DNA of 64,000 nucleotides from Symmachiella dynata (GTDB lineage: Bacteria > Planctomycetota > Planctomycetia > Planctomycetales > Planctomycetaceae), in assembly GCF_007747995.1 (NCBI RefSeq), contig NZ_CP036276.1, positions 976,001 to 1,040,000 of the forward strand, read 5' to 3'. This document shows, in pieces, positions 52,412 to 61,681 of this stretch (position 1 is the first letter of the stretch; each line of letters opens with the position of its first letter). Made by a program: the position numbers and the translations under genes. The notes under the pieces are model-generated. The model worked only from the letters and a program-made list of their open reading frames with translations, ran no database searches and was not told where the DNA came from.

Positions 52412-54283
52412 ATGATTCGAAATCCCTTCGTATTACATCGACAGTACCGACTGAGGTTATCCACTCAGTTCCAGGGGAGTTGCGCGGATTTGTCCGCCCC
52501 GTCCTACTGGTCTCAATGTATCACGTTGTTTCTTCTGTTGGGAGCGGCATTTGCCGGGGCAGACGTCACCGCTGCTGAGCAATCCGCCCGACTCAAGGAT
52601 CGACGTGTGATCCCTGGGGAACTGCGGGGAAAAACGCCCGAAACACTGTTTTTTTTCTCCGCTGCCGACGCCGCGCCTATTCCTCTCAGCAAGATCCAAT
52701 CCATCTCAAATCAGCGGCCGGTTTCCACTGTCACCGCTCGCGGCGCCTTGCGGCGGATTTCTCTGGTGAGTGGAGAATCCTTCAGTGGTGAGATCGTCAA
52801 ATGGTCCCCTGACTCTGTTGAATTACGGTTGGCCGGTGATGACCAAGTTTGCACCATTCCCACCGACACAGTCGCCGCGATCTTCCAGCCGCAAGGAACG
52901 GTGAATCTCCTCTACGAAGATTTTGAACAGGAACCCCTGCAATGGCCGCCGACTGAAAATCCTCGGCGCGACCCACAGCACAGCCGGTCGGGGAAATTTA
53001 GCCTGCTGATATCCAGCGCGGCGCCTCCGCTGCATTATCAATTGCCCACACCCTTTTCGGCCGGACAGGTCGAATTGAGTTTCCATGACTATTCTACCCA
53101 GGATGCCGGTTCGATCTGGATTGTCGAGTTCCGTTTCGAGACTCAACTCGGCGAACGCGTGCTCCGCACAGAAATTGGACCGTCACAAAAGGCATACGCT
53201 CTCAAAGCGCCGCTCGGGCCTCGGTTCAGCCATCAACAATTGCGCCGCACCGCCGGATGGCATGATTTGCGCGTGCAATTCGATTCGCTCGATACCATGG
53301 TGCTCATCGACGACGCCGTGCTGGCCGCCGGACCTGCGATGAAAGGAGTCTTGAAATCGATACGCATCTCTCCCCAAAAGAAAGCCGCAACGGACGCTCA
53401 ATTGCGGATTGATGATCTGCGGATCACACGTTTCGTTGCCAGCCAACAGACGGAACTGCGTGCGAAGACGCAGGATGTATTGATCATGGCCACGGGAGAT
53501 GAAATCTTCGGTTCGATTGTGCAGGTCAACGCGACGCAAGTGCGGATGCAGGGGAAATTCGGCGCAGTCGACGTGCCGTGGAGCGAACTGCGGGGACTAC
53601 TTCGCCGCGAAGCAGAACCAACATTCCCTCCCATGTCGGGTGCGGCGGCCCGGATTCAAATCCGCGCGGCTTCCGCAATTCCCCAGGCGCCTTCAGAGTT
53701 CTTAACAGTGGCACTGGAATCAGCGACCGCCGACGAGGTGACTTGGACGCATCCCCTCTTGGGCCGTCAAAGGTGGCCGTGGAAACGAATTCAAAAGATC
53801 GAACCGATATTTGTCGGCCAATACCAACTGTTGTTTCCCGGCATTCGGCATTTAGGCGATGAACTGCGACCGCAATTTCGCCGCTCGCACCCCAGTGGAG
53901 ATCCGCTGTCCGTCGACTTTTCTTTGGACGAATTGCCGACAGCGCCGGTGTATGTCAGTCTCAGCGTTGCCCAATTGGAACCATCCGGTCCAGAGACTCC
54001 ACCGGGTCGACCGTTTCTGGACGAACTCCGCGCCGGCCACCTCGGCACGTATCTCAGCATCAATGGCCATCCGCAAGGCTCACTGAACGAGCGGATCAAT
54101 TTCAGGACCGACGTCGATAAACCGGACCGACTCCGCATTCCGATTCCCATCAAAGCACTACAGGTGGGCAAGAACCGAATCGAAATCCGGCAACATCCCT
54201 CCATGCGCGACGCGACCGATTTCGACGACTGCGAAGTCTCCCACATTGCCCTGGAAATCGAACGCCCCGCCGCGACTCACTGA
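52412..54283 (+). CDS. Secreted hypothetical protein with repeated small beta domains
   Basis: A 623-residue exported protein. ATG 52412 (MIRNPFVLH) is chosen; an N-terminal hydrophobic stretch (ITLFLLLGAAFAGADVTA) acts as signal or anchor. Recurrent segments such as SGESFSGEIVKWSPDSVELR, TGDEIFGSIVQVNATQVRMQ and AVDVPWSELRGLLR suggest duplicated SH3-like or Sm-like beta units flanking a jelly-roll-like domain (WIVEFRFETQLGERVLRTEI), whose latter part shows VRVQFDSLDTMVLIDD-type sugar-binding-like strands. No enzyme motif. Residues 414-419 (RIQIRA) are encoded by a 20-base stretch that recurs intergenically at 21702-21721. Its stop overlaps the convergent gene by 7 bases. Confidence 0.7.
   Translation: MIRNPFVLHRQYRLRLSTQFQGSCADLSAPSYWSQCITLFLLLGAAFAGADVTAAEQSARLKDRRVIPGELRGKTPETLFFFSAADAAPIPLSKIQSISNQRPVSTVTARGALRRISLVSGESFSGEIVKWSPDSVELRLAGDDQVCTIPTDTVAAIFQPQGTVNLLYEDFEQEPLQWPPTENPRRDPQHSRSGKFSLLISSAAPPLHYQLPTPFSAGQVELSFHDYSTQDAGSIWIVEFRFETQLGERVLRTEIGPSQKAYALKAPLGPRFSHQQLRRTAGWHDLRVQFDSLDTMVLIDDAVLAAGPAMKGVLKSIRISPQKKAATDAQLRIDDLRITRFVASQQTELRAKTQDVLIMATGDEIFGSIVQVNATQVRMQGKFGAVDVPWSELRGLLRREAEPTFPPMSGAAARIQIRAASAIPQAPSEFLTVALESATADEVTWTHPLLGRQRWPWKRIQKIEPIFVGQYQLLFPGIRHLGDELRPQFRRSHPSGDPLSVDFSLDELPTAPVYVSLSVAQLEPSGPETPPGRPFLDELRAGHLGTYLSINGHPQGSLNERINFRTDVDKPDRLRIPIPIKALQVGKNRIEIRQHPSMRDATDFDDCEVSHIALEIERPAATH
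53651..53670 (+). repeat. cggattcaaatccg repeat, copy inside a gene
   Basis: An exact 20-base match of 21702-21721, here in frame (codons for RIQIRA) within the secreted hypothetical. Confidence 0.65.
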
Positions 54284-57276
54284 CCACTTTCGAGTTTCGC
54301 GAGGCGGCTTTGAAATTGTTTGGCCAATTGGGGCTGTTGGTGCGCCTCGAAAAATGCAATGCCGCGACGCAACATGGCGACGCAATAGTCGCTCGGCGAG
54401 TTGCCGCGATGCGTGGGAATTGTGGGCAAAAACTGTTGGTAGAATTCAACCAATCGCGGATCGGTTCCCGGGACCGTGGCGCAGATCTCTTCTAAGCGGT
54501 CGAGCATCCGCGGAACGTAGCGGCCTTCGTCGGCGAATTTCTTGATCGTAAACGCCAAGCCTTCGATCGCGACTTGGGGTTGATCCGCTTTCACAAGGTC
54601 ATCACTCATTTTCAGCCGAGCCTCGCACGCCAAATCGGGACGCCCCGCGGCTTCGTACATGCCGACCAAACGGTGGTAGGAAGCGAGGCGGTCTTTGGAT
54701 TGCGGATGATGCGCGATCAGGTCGTCAAAAATCGTCCAAGTGAAATCGGGGTAGCCGGCATAGGTCGTAAAGAACAATTCCAACGAGCGATCCATCTGTC
54801 GCGAATGTTTCTTAGTAATCAAACCCTCACGAGACATCGCGGCAAGTGCGTCCCAAGTTTCGGGAAGCCCCGGACACAAGTCGGCGACCTTGCGCAAAAA
54901 GACCAATTGTTGCGTGGTATCCAGTTCGGCGCGGTCACGAATCATCGGATAGGCCCGCATCACCAAGGCTGCCTGCCGGTGGGCCTGCGGATTGCTACCG
55001 ATGACATGCAAACGCAACTCCAGTTCGCGGTCGGTAATTTTCTGATTCGACTGCGGATCATAGAGTTCGCCGACATAGTATTGATCCATCCGGTACCGAC
55101 CATGCGAGAGTAACTCAAAGTCGATCGACTCCGGGGTGACCCGTTTCAATTCAATCCACATCACCCAGGCATGGAGTCCACCCGAGTTGCCTTCACCCCG
55201 CACATAGGCAGCCGGCACACCCAAACTCTTGCCGACCCGAGCTGCAAAATCCGCCTGTTGCGCGCACACGCCGCCCCATTCTTTCAGGTTGGCCAACGTA
55301 TACTCTTTGCCGTCCATCTTGCAGATGCGGTCATCGGTCTTCAGCATATCCTTATCGTAGGGCACGTCGCCGTAGCATTTGCCCATGCCGGCTCGCTGGG
55401 CGAGGTAGTTTGAAATCGCCCATTGGCGTTCCACGAGCGGGGTGCGGTGATTGACCAGATGGGTCAAAAACTCCCACGGCAAATATTGCGCGCGGCCCTG
55501 CATGATTTTTTTGGCGTCGACAAAATACCGAAAATTCTCCACAGCGCCCACGAGGTCATCCGGCATCTCCGCATGCACGCGTCGTTGGTGACGTCCGTAA
55601 TCATAAATTCCCCGGCTGTTTTCATCGTCCCACGTGACGGCAATCGCGATCGCCAAATTGGCATAAGGGATGATCTGTTCGGGGAATTGCTGCTTCAATT
55701 CTGCGAACAACTGCAACGCCCGCTCGACATTGTCCGTTTCCGGGTTGATGGCCGTATACAGCAGTTGCTTGATCTTCGCCTGTTCGTCGAGCCAAGCAGT
55801 CATCTCGGCATGTTGATCGCCAAAGGCTGCTTGGATCGTTGCTGCTTGAGACTTTGCAAAATAATCCGCATAAGCTTCACGCAGTTCGGGGTATCGTTTG
55901 GGCACCAAGAGAAGATTGTCCTCGAACAGCTGATACACGCGATCATCCAATTCCGTTTGCGCTGTATCACCGGCCGGTTGCGTGTCCTCGGTGGAGGGTT
56001 TGGTGTCGGGCTGCGGCTCTGGTTCTTTGGCGGGGAAAACTCCCGTGGCAAACGGAGCTTGGAATTGCGTTGTCAATTGCCCGAGTACTTCGGCATCGTC
56101 TCCTGCATAAACAACGACCAGTCGCTCGCGTTGGAAAAACCGCAGTTCCGATTCCGTCGCTCCCTCGCCGGCCGGTTGGATCACTTTCTTGATCAAGACC
56201 GCTGCCGCCATGCGAGAGACATCATCGCCAAATTCAAAGACCGTGACCGGTTCGTCGTTGAGGGTCACGACCTGGGCCGATCCTTGAATCGGGAGCGGTG
56301 AACCGTACTCCTGAAATTGCACCTCACTGCCGGCGGCTCGCCACTGATCGAAAATCCGCTCGGTGGGACTGAGCGGCGCGCGGACGTGAATGTGTGCGAC
56401 CTCCGTGGTTTTTAGCCCTCCCTCTCCTTCGGACGCTTCAAAAATCACGGTGAATTCGCGGCCCTCATGTTCGGGCTTGGGCGTCCAGCGAAACTCCCCA
56501 GTCGCCGCATCAAACTTTGCCTCCGGTGGCGCCCCATCGGCAATCCGCAGTACAAGCTTTGCTGCGGGAATATCCGAATCGTGGGCTTCAATACGAAATT
56601 CGAGCGGACGTTCCGACTCCGCTGTGAGAATCTCCAGCGGCGCGATCTTGGGCAGCTGATTCAGCTCCAGTACCTCGAAGGAAAACGAAACTTCGGCCGG
56701 TTTCGCCGAGGCATCTTCGGACGAGGCCCGTATCGTGAAGTTGTATTCCCCCGGTCCCTGTTCCTCGGAGGGCGTCCAAGCGAAACTGCCGGCAGCGGGA
56801 TCAATGGTTGCTCCGGGCGGAGCGGTGACGAGTTCATATTGCACACGACCGTTCCACCCTGCCGGCTTGCCGGCGGCGATGGTGAACGAGATCGGTTGTA
56901 ACTCCTGCACGATTTCGCTGTTGACGAGCGGCAGTGTCAATTGAGGATCATTGGCCCGCATTTTGTAAAACGCGAATCCACCGATCGCGGCGAGCCCCAG
57001 AAACAACACCAGGACCACGATCGTCCCTTGCCACGATTTTTTGGCGCGCCGCGTGGTATAGCTTGGCGGGGCGGCATCAAATTCGAGCGAGGATTTGTCC
57101 ACAGCCTTTTCCGGCGTGGAGGTCAACACAATGCCGTCCGCTGCCTCTTCCACGACATCGTCCAATGCCGGGACTTCAACCGGATGCCCGCAACCGGGAC
57201 ATTTCATCCGCCGCCCTGCCAAACGCTCAGGAGCATTCAGCTTCTTGTGGCACCCCTCGCAATCGAAAGTGATCAT
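54277..57276 (-). CDS. Zinc-ribbon, membrane-anchored, transglutaminase-like protein
   Basis: A 999-residue protein. Residues 1-38 form a zinc-ribbon-like unit ([18 protein letters not shown], then [13 protein letters not shown]). One membrane segment near 85-105 ([20 protein letters not shown]) follows an acidic linker. Two cadherin/Ig-like beta domains come next ([38 protein letters not shown]). Then a large region contains a transglutaminase-like core: [20 protein letters not shown] has a likely Cys nucleophile, and [11 protein letters not shown] the His. The C-terminus is helical, TPR-like. Such a combination is known from planctomycetes; the substrate is unknown. It overlaps the convergent neighbour by 7 bases. 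Confidence 0.75.
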   Translation of the reverse strand: MITFDCEGCHKKLNAPERLAGRRMKCPGCGHPVEVPALDDVVEEAADGIVLTSTPEKAVDKSSLEFDAAPPSYTTRRAKKSWQGTIVVLVLFLGLAAIGGFAFYKMRANDPQLTLPLVNSEIVQELQPISFTIAAGKPAGWNGRVQYELVTAPPGATIDPAAGSFAWTPSEEQGPGEYNFTIRASSEDASAKPAEVSFSFEVLELNQLPKIAPLEILTAESERPLEFRIEAHDSDIPAAKLVLRIADGAPPEAKFDAATGEFRWTPKPEHEGREFTVIFEASEGEGGLKTTEVAHIHVRAPLSPTERIFDQWRAAGSEVQFQEYGSPLPIQGSAQVVTLNDEPVTVFEFGDDVSRMAAAVLIKKVIQPAGEGATESELRFFQRERLVVVYAGDDAEVLGQLTTQFQAPFATGVFPAKEPEPQPDTKPSTEDTQPAGDTAQTELDDRVYQLFEDNLLLVPKRYPELREAYADYFAKSQAATIQAAFGDQHAEMTAWLDEQAKIKQLLYTAINPETDNVERALQLFAELKQQFPEQIIPYANLAIAIAVTWDDENSRGIYDYGRHQRRVHAEMPDDLVGAVENFRYFVDAKKIMQGRAQYLPWEFLTHLVNHRTPLVERQWAISNYLAQRAGMGKCYGDVPYDKDMLKTDDRICKMDGKEYTLANLKEWGGVCAQQADFAARVGKSLGVPAAYVRGEGNSGGLHAWVMWIELKRVTPESIDFELLSHGRYRMDQYYVGELYDPQSNQKITDRELELRLHVIGSNPQAHRQAALVMRAYPMIRDRAELDTTQQLVFLRKVADLCPGLPETWDALAAMSREGLITKKHSRQMDRSLELFFTTYAGYPDFTWTIFDDLIAHHPQSKDRLASYHRLVGMYEAAGRPDLACEARLKMSDDLVKADQPQVAIEGLAFTIKKFADEGRYVPRMLDRLEEICATVPGTDPRLVEFYQQFLPTIPTHRGNSPSDYCVAMLRRGIAFFEAHQQPQLAKQFQSRLAKLESGQ

Positions 57277-57427
57277 ACCGGTGGCGAGCCTTTCCTCAGA
57301 TGTGCATCATCTTTCAAGTCCAAACATTATCCCTGCATTATGCCAAACTGATTCGATCAAACAACTGCGATATGCAGCGGAAGTATGAGAAGCGGAGAAG
57401 GGCACCAGACAGCATCACCCCACCAAC

Positions 57428-57455
57428 CCTCAAGCCTCAAGCCTCAAGCCTACTC
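57428..57455 (+). repeat. ctcaagcct repeat in short tandem form
   Basis: cctcaagcctcaagcctcaa followed by gcc, three 8-base steps in tandem. It lies in the gap between the transglutaminase-like gene and the antiporter. Confidence 0.65.
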
Positions 57456-57539
57456 CGCCCACCCGGTAGATTTGCTCTTTTCCAGATCACGGGGTATCGT
57501 GCTTCGACCTGGAACACGCATCGTGGAGGAGTCGGTGAG

Positions 57540-58736
57540 ATGGATTTTCGCAAAATCGGCGTCTTGAATGCATTGTTGGTTTTCGTGCCGGTGGCGATCG
57601 GTTTGAAGTTCGCCGGTGCTCCGGGAATGTGGGTGTTCATCGTGTCGGGCATTGCCATCGTTCCGCTCGCCGGGTTGATGGGCAAAAGTACCGAGATCCT
57701 GGCTGACAAGTTGGGAGCCGGTTGGGGCGGGTTGCTCAATGCGACCTTCGGCAATGCGGCGGAATTGATCATCGCCCTGTTTGCCTTGCACCGCGGTATG
57801 ATCGAAGTCGTAAAGTCCTCGATCACCGGCAGTATCCTGGGAAACGTGTTACTCGTCTTGGGGGCCAGTTTTCTGGCGGGGGGACTGAAGTTTTCGCGTC
57901 AGAAATTCAATTCCACCGCTGCCGGCATGTCAGCCACGCTGTTGGCGCTGGCGGCAATCGGGCTGGTCGTGCCGGCAATGTTTCACGTCCATTTGGAGTT
58001 GTTTCATACCAAGGCCAACGAGCAGTCCTTGAGTCTCGAAATCGCCGTCGTGCTGTTTGCCGTCTATGTGCTGATGCTGATTTTTAGCTTGGTCACGCAC
58101 AAACATCTCTATGCGGGGGAACACGACAATGGCCCGGGGGATGCGGACGGATTTGCCACGGTCGAGCCGCATTGGTCCAGTAAAACGGCGTTGTCCGTAC
58201 TGGTCGGCGCGACCGTATTTGTGGCGCTGATGAGCGAATTTCTCGTCGGCAGCATCGAAGAAGCCCGGCTGGCAATGGGATTAACCGAAACCTTCGTCGG
58301 CCTGATCGTCGTTGCCATCGTCGGAAACGCGGCTGAGCATTCCACAGCTGTGTTGGTCGCGCTGAAGAATCGCATGGAACTGAGTTATCATATCGCCGTC
58401 GGTTCGGCGCTGCAGATTGCCTTGTTCGTCGCGCCCGTGTTGGTCTTTGCCGGTTATCTTCCCGGTTTTCCTCGCATGAATCTGGTCTTCAGCATGCTGG
58501 AAGTCATGGCGATCGTCGTCTCGGTGATGGTGGTGGGGCTGGTCGCCTTTGACGGGGAGTCCAACTGGTTGGAGGGGCTGTTGCTGCTGGCCGTCTATTT
58601 GATTTTAGCAATCGCCTTTTTCAACCTGCCCGAACCGGAGGCGCACGAAAATGCCCGCGCGGTCATTGAACAACCGGCGGGCATGCTGTGTTGGATTTTA
58701 CCAGATTTCGACGGTGACTGGCTGAGTCACGTTTAG
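57540..58736 (+). CDS. cax: Ca2+/H+ antiporter (CaCA superfamily)
   Basis: A 398-residue inner-membrane exchanger with about eleven hydrophobic segments. GGAG is 8 bases before ATG 57540. The two inverted-repeat signatures of the family are [13 protein letters not shown] and [15 protein letters not shown], each with the acidic residue that binds the cation; the acidic stretch between halves, seen in some CAX members, is short ([12 protein letters not shown]). The family extrudes or sequesters Ca2+ with protons. The upstream extension of the frame is repeat DNA. The STAS gene converges 13 bases after the stop. Confidence 0.92.
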   Translation: MDFRKIGVLNALLVFVPVAIGLKFAGAPGMWVFIVSGIAIVPLAGLMGKSTEILADKLGAGWGGLLNATFGNAAELIIALFALHRGMIEVVKSSITGSILGNVLLVLGASFLAGGLKFSRQKFNSTAAGMSATLLALAAIGLVVPAMFHVHLELFHTKANEQSLSLEIAVVLFAVYVLMLIFSLVTHKHLYAGEHDNGPGDADGFATVEPHWSSKTALSVLVGATVFVALMSEFLVGSIEEARLAMGLTETFVGLIVVAIVGNAAEHSTAVLVALKNRMELSYHIAVGSALQIALFVAPVLVFAGYLPGFPRMNLVFSMLEVMAIVVSVMVVGLVAFDGESNWLEGLLLLAVYLILAIAFFNLPEPEAHENARAVIEQPAGMLCWILPDFDGDWLSHV

Positions 58737-58749
58737 GGTATCGACTTGG

Positions 58750-59196
58750 TTAGGAGTGCAGTCCCGCCACTTCCAGTTGGTCGTTGCTGTCGGATAGGTC
58801 GAGTATGTCCACTTCCTGCAGCGTGTCGCATTCGTCTTCTTGCTCAACCGCGTTGTCGCGGCAAGTCACGGCTGTCAGTTCGTAGCAGCCCCGTCCATCG
58901 TCGACAAAAAACTGCCGAAACCACATCATGTCACGGACATGCGCCTGAGCATCGTAAAGGCGGATGCCGATGCCCCGTTCGTACCAGTCGTAGAGCAGTC
59001 CAAAAAATCCGCTGGGAATGTATTTGACCGAACTCATATCAATGCCGACGCGCTGATGTTTGGCTCCGTCGACCAGCCGAGTGAACATTTCCCGAATCAA
59101 CGCCAAGTCAGCGCCGTCCCAGATCTCCATATCGCCCATATCCATCACGATGTAGCCGTCACGAGGAAAAGTATCGAGAGACTTGTTGGAAACCAT
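58750..59196 (-). CDS. STAS-domain protein
   Basis: A 148-residue STAS-fold protein, related to anti-sigma-factor antagonists. Core elements: GYIVMDMGDMEIWDGADLAL, VGIDMSSVKYIPSGFFGLLY and a following strand IGIRLYDAQAHVRDM. Where SpoIIAA-type antagonists read DSSG with the phosphorylated first Ser, this protein reads PSG, so the usual phosphorylation site is absent. The C-terminal ~25 residues are acidic. Start at 59196 (MVSNKSL); no kinase or sigma gene is adjacent. It may act as an unphosphorylated partner-binding module. Confidence 0.8.
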   Translation of the reverse strand: MVSNKSLDTFPRDGYIVMDMGDMEIWDGADLALIREMFTRLVDGAKHQRVGIDMSSVKYIPSGFFGLLYDWYERGIGIRLYDAQAHVRDMMWFRQFFVDDGRGCYELTAVTCRDNAVEQEDECDTLQEVDILDLSDSNDQLEVAGLHS

Positions 59197-59761
59197 TCTT
59201 GCCCGCCCTGAATTAGACCCAAGTTGACTGATGAATGACACCGACAAGTTCTCAAGTAGGCGTCGGCGTCGTGCCCCTGCTGCCAATCAGTTGCAAATAG
59301 TGGGCCAAAATGCGGCACCTGCGGAGAGTTTGCGCGTAAGTCATTTCTCAGGAACATCTTGCGTTTTTATATTTATTGCTGCGGGAATTCGCGTCACAGC
59401 CGAGTGTGTTGAAATGCAACAACATTTTGGGGTCACATGTCCATAAAAATCCACATACCCATAGCTTCCGCACCGTCCTGCGCTATCGGGCGGGGGTCCT
59501 TATTTGTAGTCAACGTCAACGAATGCGACGTGTGAAGCTGGGTGGTTTTGGTAGGGTGTTTCAAAATGCAATTTCTGGATTTTGTTCGCCATTAGTGGGT
59601 TCCGGCGACGATGGCAGCAAAGCCTCAGGTGGTTCCTTGGCAGGGTTTGGCTGCAGGGATGCGCTATGTGAATGGTCTTGAAATGATTCTAGGCCTTGCT
59701 GCGTCACTGGCTCTTAGATTGGTCACATCACGCTGGCACGCGGGATAAGGTCGCAAGCCCC
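59197..59761. other. 565-base gap, no feature recognised
   Basis: Between the STAS gene and the CLC gene, both on the minus strand. No gene, repeat of the described families or RNA recognised. A promoter for the STAS gene presumably lies in it. Confidence 0.45.
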
Positions 59762-61474
59762 TCAACGATAAAGCGTTGCCGAGCGCCCCAGGGTGCGGGC
59801 GATGAGGTCGTGCGTAATCACCCCGACCACGTCGTCGGCCGCATGCTCGCTGCCGTCGCGGAAGACTAGCGCCACGTCGGCGCCTGTGTCGTCCAAATCG
59901 GCGAGGACGTTCGTCAACGAACTTGATTCCTCGACAAAGACGCAGCTTTTTCCAGGTTGAACGCCGCGCACGGTGTTGCCTTCGCACTGGACTACAAACG
60001 TTCCGTCGGGGGCTGCTTCCGTGGGGACGGAGTCGTCGTTGGCTGTCGTTGTGGAAAACTCGGTTGTCATCGCCTGTTTGGCCGTCAGTGCGGCGGGCAT
60101 ATCGGACATTAGGCCTTCGGGGACGTTATGCCCGCGGCGGAGCAGCTTTAAGGTGTAAATACTGGGTGACGAAATCCGCTTGCGGACTGTCCAGGCGATG
60201 CCGACTGTGAGCAGAATGGGGACGACCGCGTCGAGGTCGCGGGTCATTTCGAACATCATAATGCTGCCTGTGGCGACCGCACCTGTTGTGCCGCCAATCA
60301 TGCCGGCCATGCCGGCGACGGCGAAGATCGAAGGTTCGACGGGAAATCCGGGGTCGATCCAACGCACGATCGTGCCGAGGCAGCCTCCCAGGCAGGCACC
60401 GATGAACAGGCTGGGGGAGAAGACGCCTCCTGAAGCTCCGGAGCCTAACGTTAAATTCGTCGCTACTAATTTGAGCGCAACGAGCAGTAGTAGAAATCCG
60501 GGTGCTTCGAGAGTGTTCTGTAAGACATCCTGCACCGTGGCGTAACCGACACCTTGTATATAGTAGTGGCCGGCTTGATTCATCAGCAGCCACATGATCA
60601 CGCCCACCGTGAGCATGCCCAGCATGTGCCGTGTGTAGTAATTGCCGGGCATTTTGTCGAACAGGTCTTCGGTCCAATAGATCGATCGCACAAACAGGGC
60701 CGAAGCCAGACCGATCACGATGCCGAAGACGACCAGTAGCGGAAACATGGCCCAAAACAGCGGATGCCCCGAAGGGTGTTGAATGGTGGGGACGTCGAAT
60801 GCCGGGTTCATACCTAAGAATTCGCGGCCAATCCAGGTTGCCACTGCCGTGGCGATGAAGACCGGTAGCACCGATTTTGCGCGGATCGAGGTCATCATCA
60901 ATTCCATCGCAAACAGCCCGCCACCGATGGGGGTATTAAAGGTCGCTGCAATCCCCGCTCCACCGCCGGCGGCGATCAAGGTCACGCGTTGGTGCGTCGG
61001 CATGGGAATGAGTTGGCCGAGGGAGGATCCAAAAGCGGCGCCAATCTGAATAATCGGGCCTTCACGACCGACCGAGCCGCCACTGCCAATGGATAGCGCT
61101 GAGGCACACGATTTGACAGCCGCCACGACCGGACGAATCGCCCCTTTGCCGTAATAGACAGCATCCATCACTTCGGGAACGCCGTGCCCCTTGGCTTCGG
61201 GAGCGAATGTTTTGACTAGAAAGGCAACGCCGACAGCACCGAGCACGGGCACCAGAATGATCCAGGCCCCCCAGGGAGAAGGGGTCGGTGTGTGGATGTT
61301 GGCGTCGTATTGGTAGGAGAATGTGCCCAAAAATAGCAGATTGTGAACGATGGCGATCATGCCCCGAAAAATGACAGCTCCAAAGCCGCCAATTAACCCG
61401 ACCGCCACAGCGAGCAGTGCCATAATCCAGATTGATAAGGGCTTCGGTGTCGTCGAATCAACAAGATTGGTCAT
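59762..61474 (-). CDS. CLC-family chloride channel or transporter
   Basis: A 570-residue CLC protein with AAAGGA 8 bases before its ATG. The anion-site motifs are KGHGVPEVM (where E. coli has GSGIP), GSVGREGPIIQIG with the gating Glu, and ASGGVFSPSLFIG; SIYTLKL carries the conserved Tyr. In FNTPIGGGLFAMELM the position of the E. coli internal proton glutamate (Glu203) is Leu, as hydrophobic in channels. The last ~110 residues form a modified regulatory domain that resembles a CBS pair, ending with DVVGVITHDLIARTL. Inorganic anion movement across the inner membrane is expected. Confidence 0.9.
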   Translation of the reverse strand: MTNLVDSTTPKPLSIWIMALLAVAVGLIGGFGAVIFRGMIAIVHNLLFLGTFSYQYDANIHTPTPSPWGAWIILVPVLGAVGVAFLVKTFAPEAKGHGVPEVMDAVYYGKGAIRPVVAAVKSCASALSIGSGGSVGREGPIIQIGAAFGSSLGQLIPMPTHQRVTLIAAGGGAGIAATFNTPIGGGLFAMELMMTSIRAKSVLPVFIATAVATWIGREFLGMNPAFDVPTIQHPSGHPLFWAMFPLLVVFGIVIGLASALFVRSIYWTEDLFDKMPGNYYTRHMLGMLTVGVIMWLLMNQAGHYYIQGVGYATVQDVLQNTLEAPGFLLLLVALKLVATNLTLGSGASGGVFSPSLFIGACLGGCLGTIVRWIDPGFPVEPSIFAVAGMAGMIGGTTGAVATGSIMMFEMTRDLDAVVPILLTVGIAWTVRKRISSPSIYTLKLLRRGHNVPEGLMSDMPAALTAKQAMTTEFSTTTANDDSVPTEAAPDGTFVVQCEGNTVRGVQPGKSCVFVEESSSLTNVLADLDDTGADVALVFRDGSEHAADDVVGVITHDLIARTLGRSATLYR

Positions 61475-61681
61475 TCAAGCAATCCTTTGGCAAGGCTGCG
61501 TCGCCAATTGCGGAGACGCAAATGGTTCCCGGAAACGCCATCGTCGGTGAATTCAATAAGATGACTACGGTATACCGCGAACGCACTATACCGCATCATC
61601 GCAGGCGGTGCGACGGTTTTCATTCAAATGGAATCGGGACATCCACGCACATGAATTTGCGAGCGGGTGTGTGCTTTGAGC

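Noticed and set aside
55423..56301. A 292-residue plus-strand frame opposite the transglutaminase-like gene
   Set aside because: No family likeness; the 999-residue minus-strand protein has consistent domains across the same DNA.
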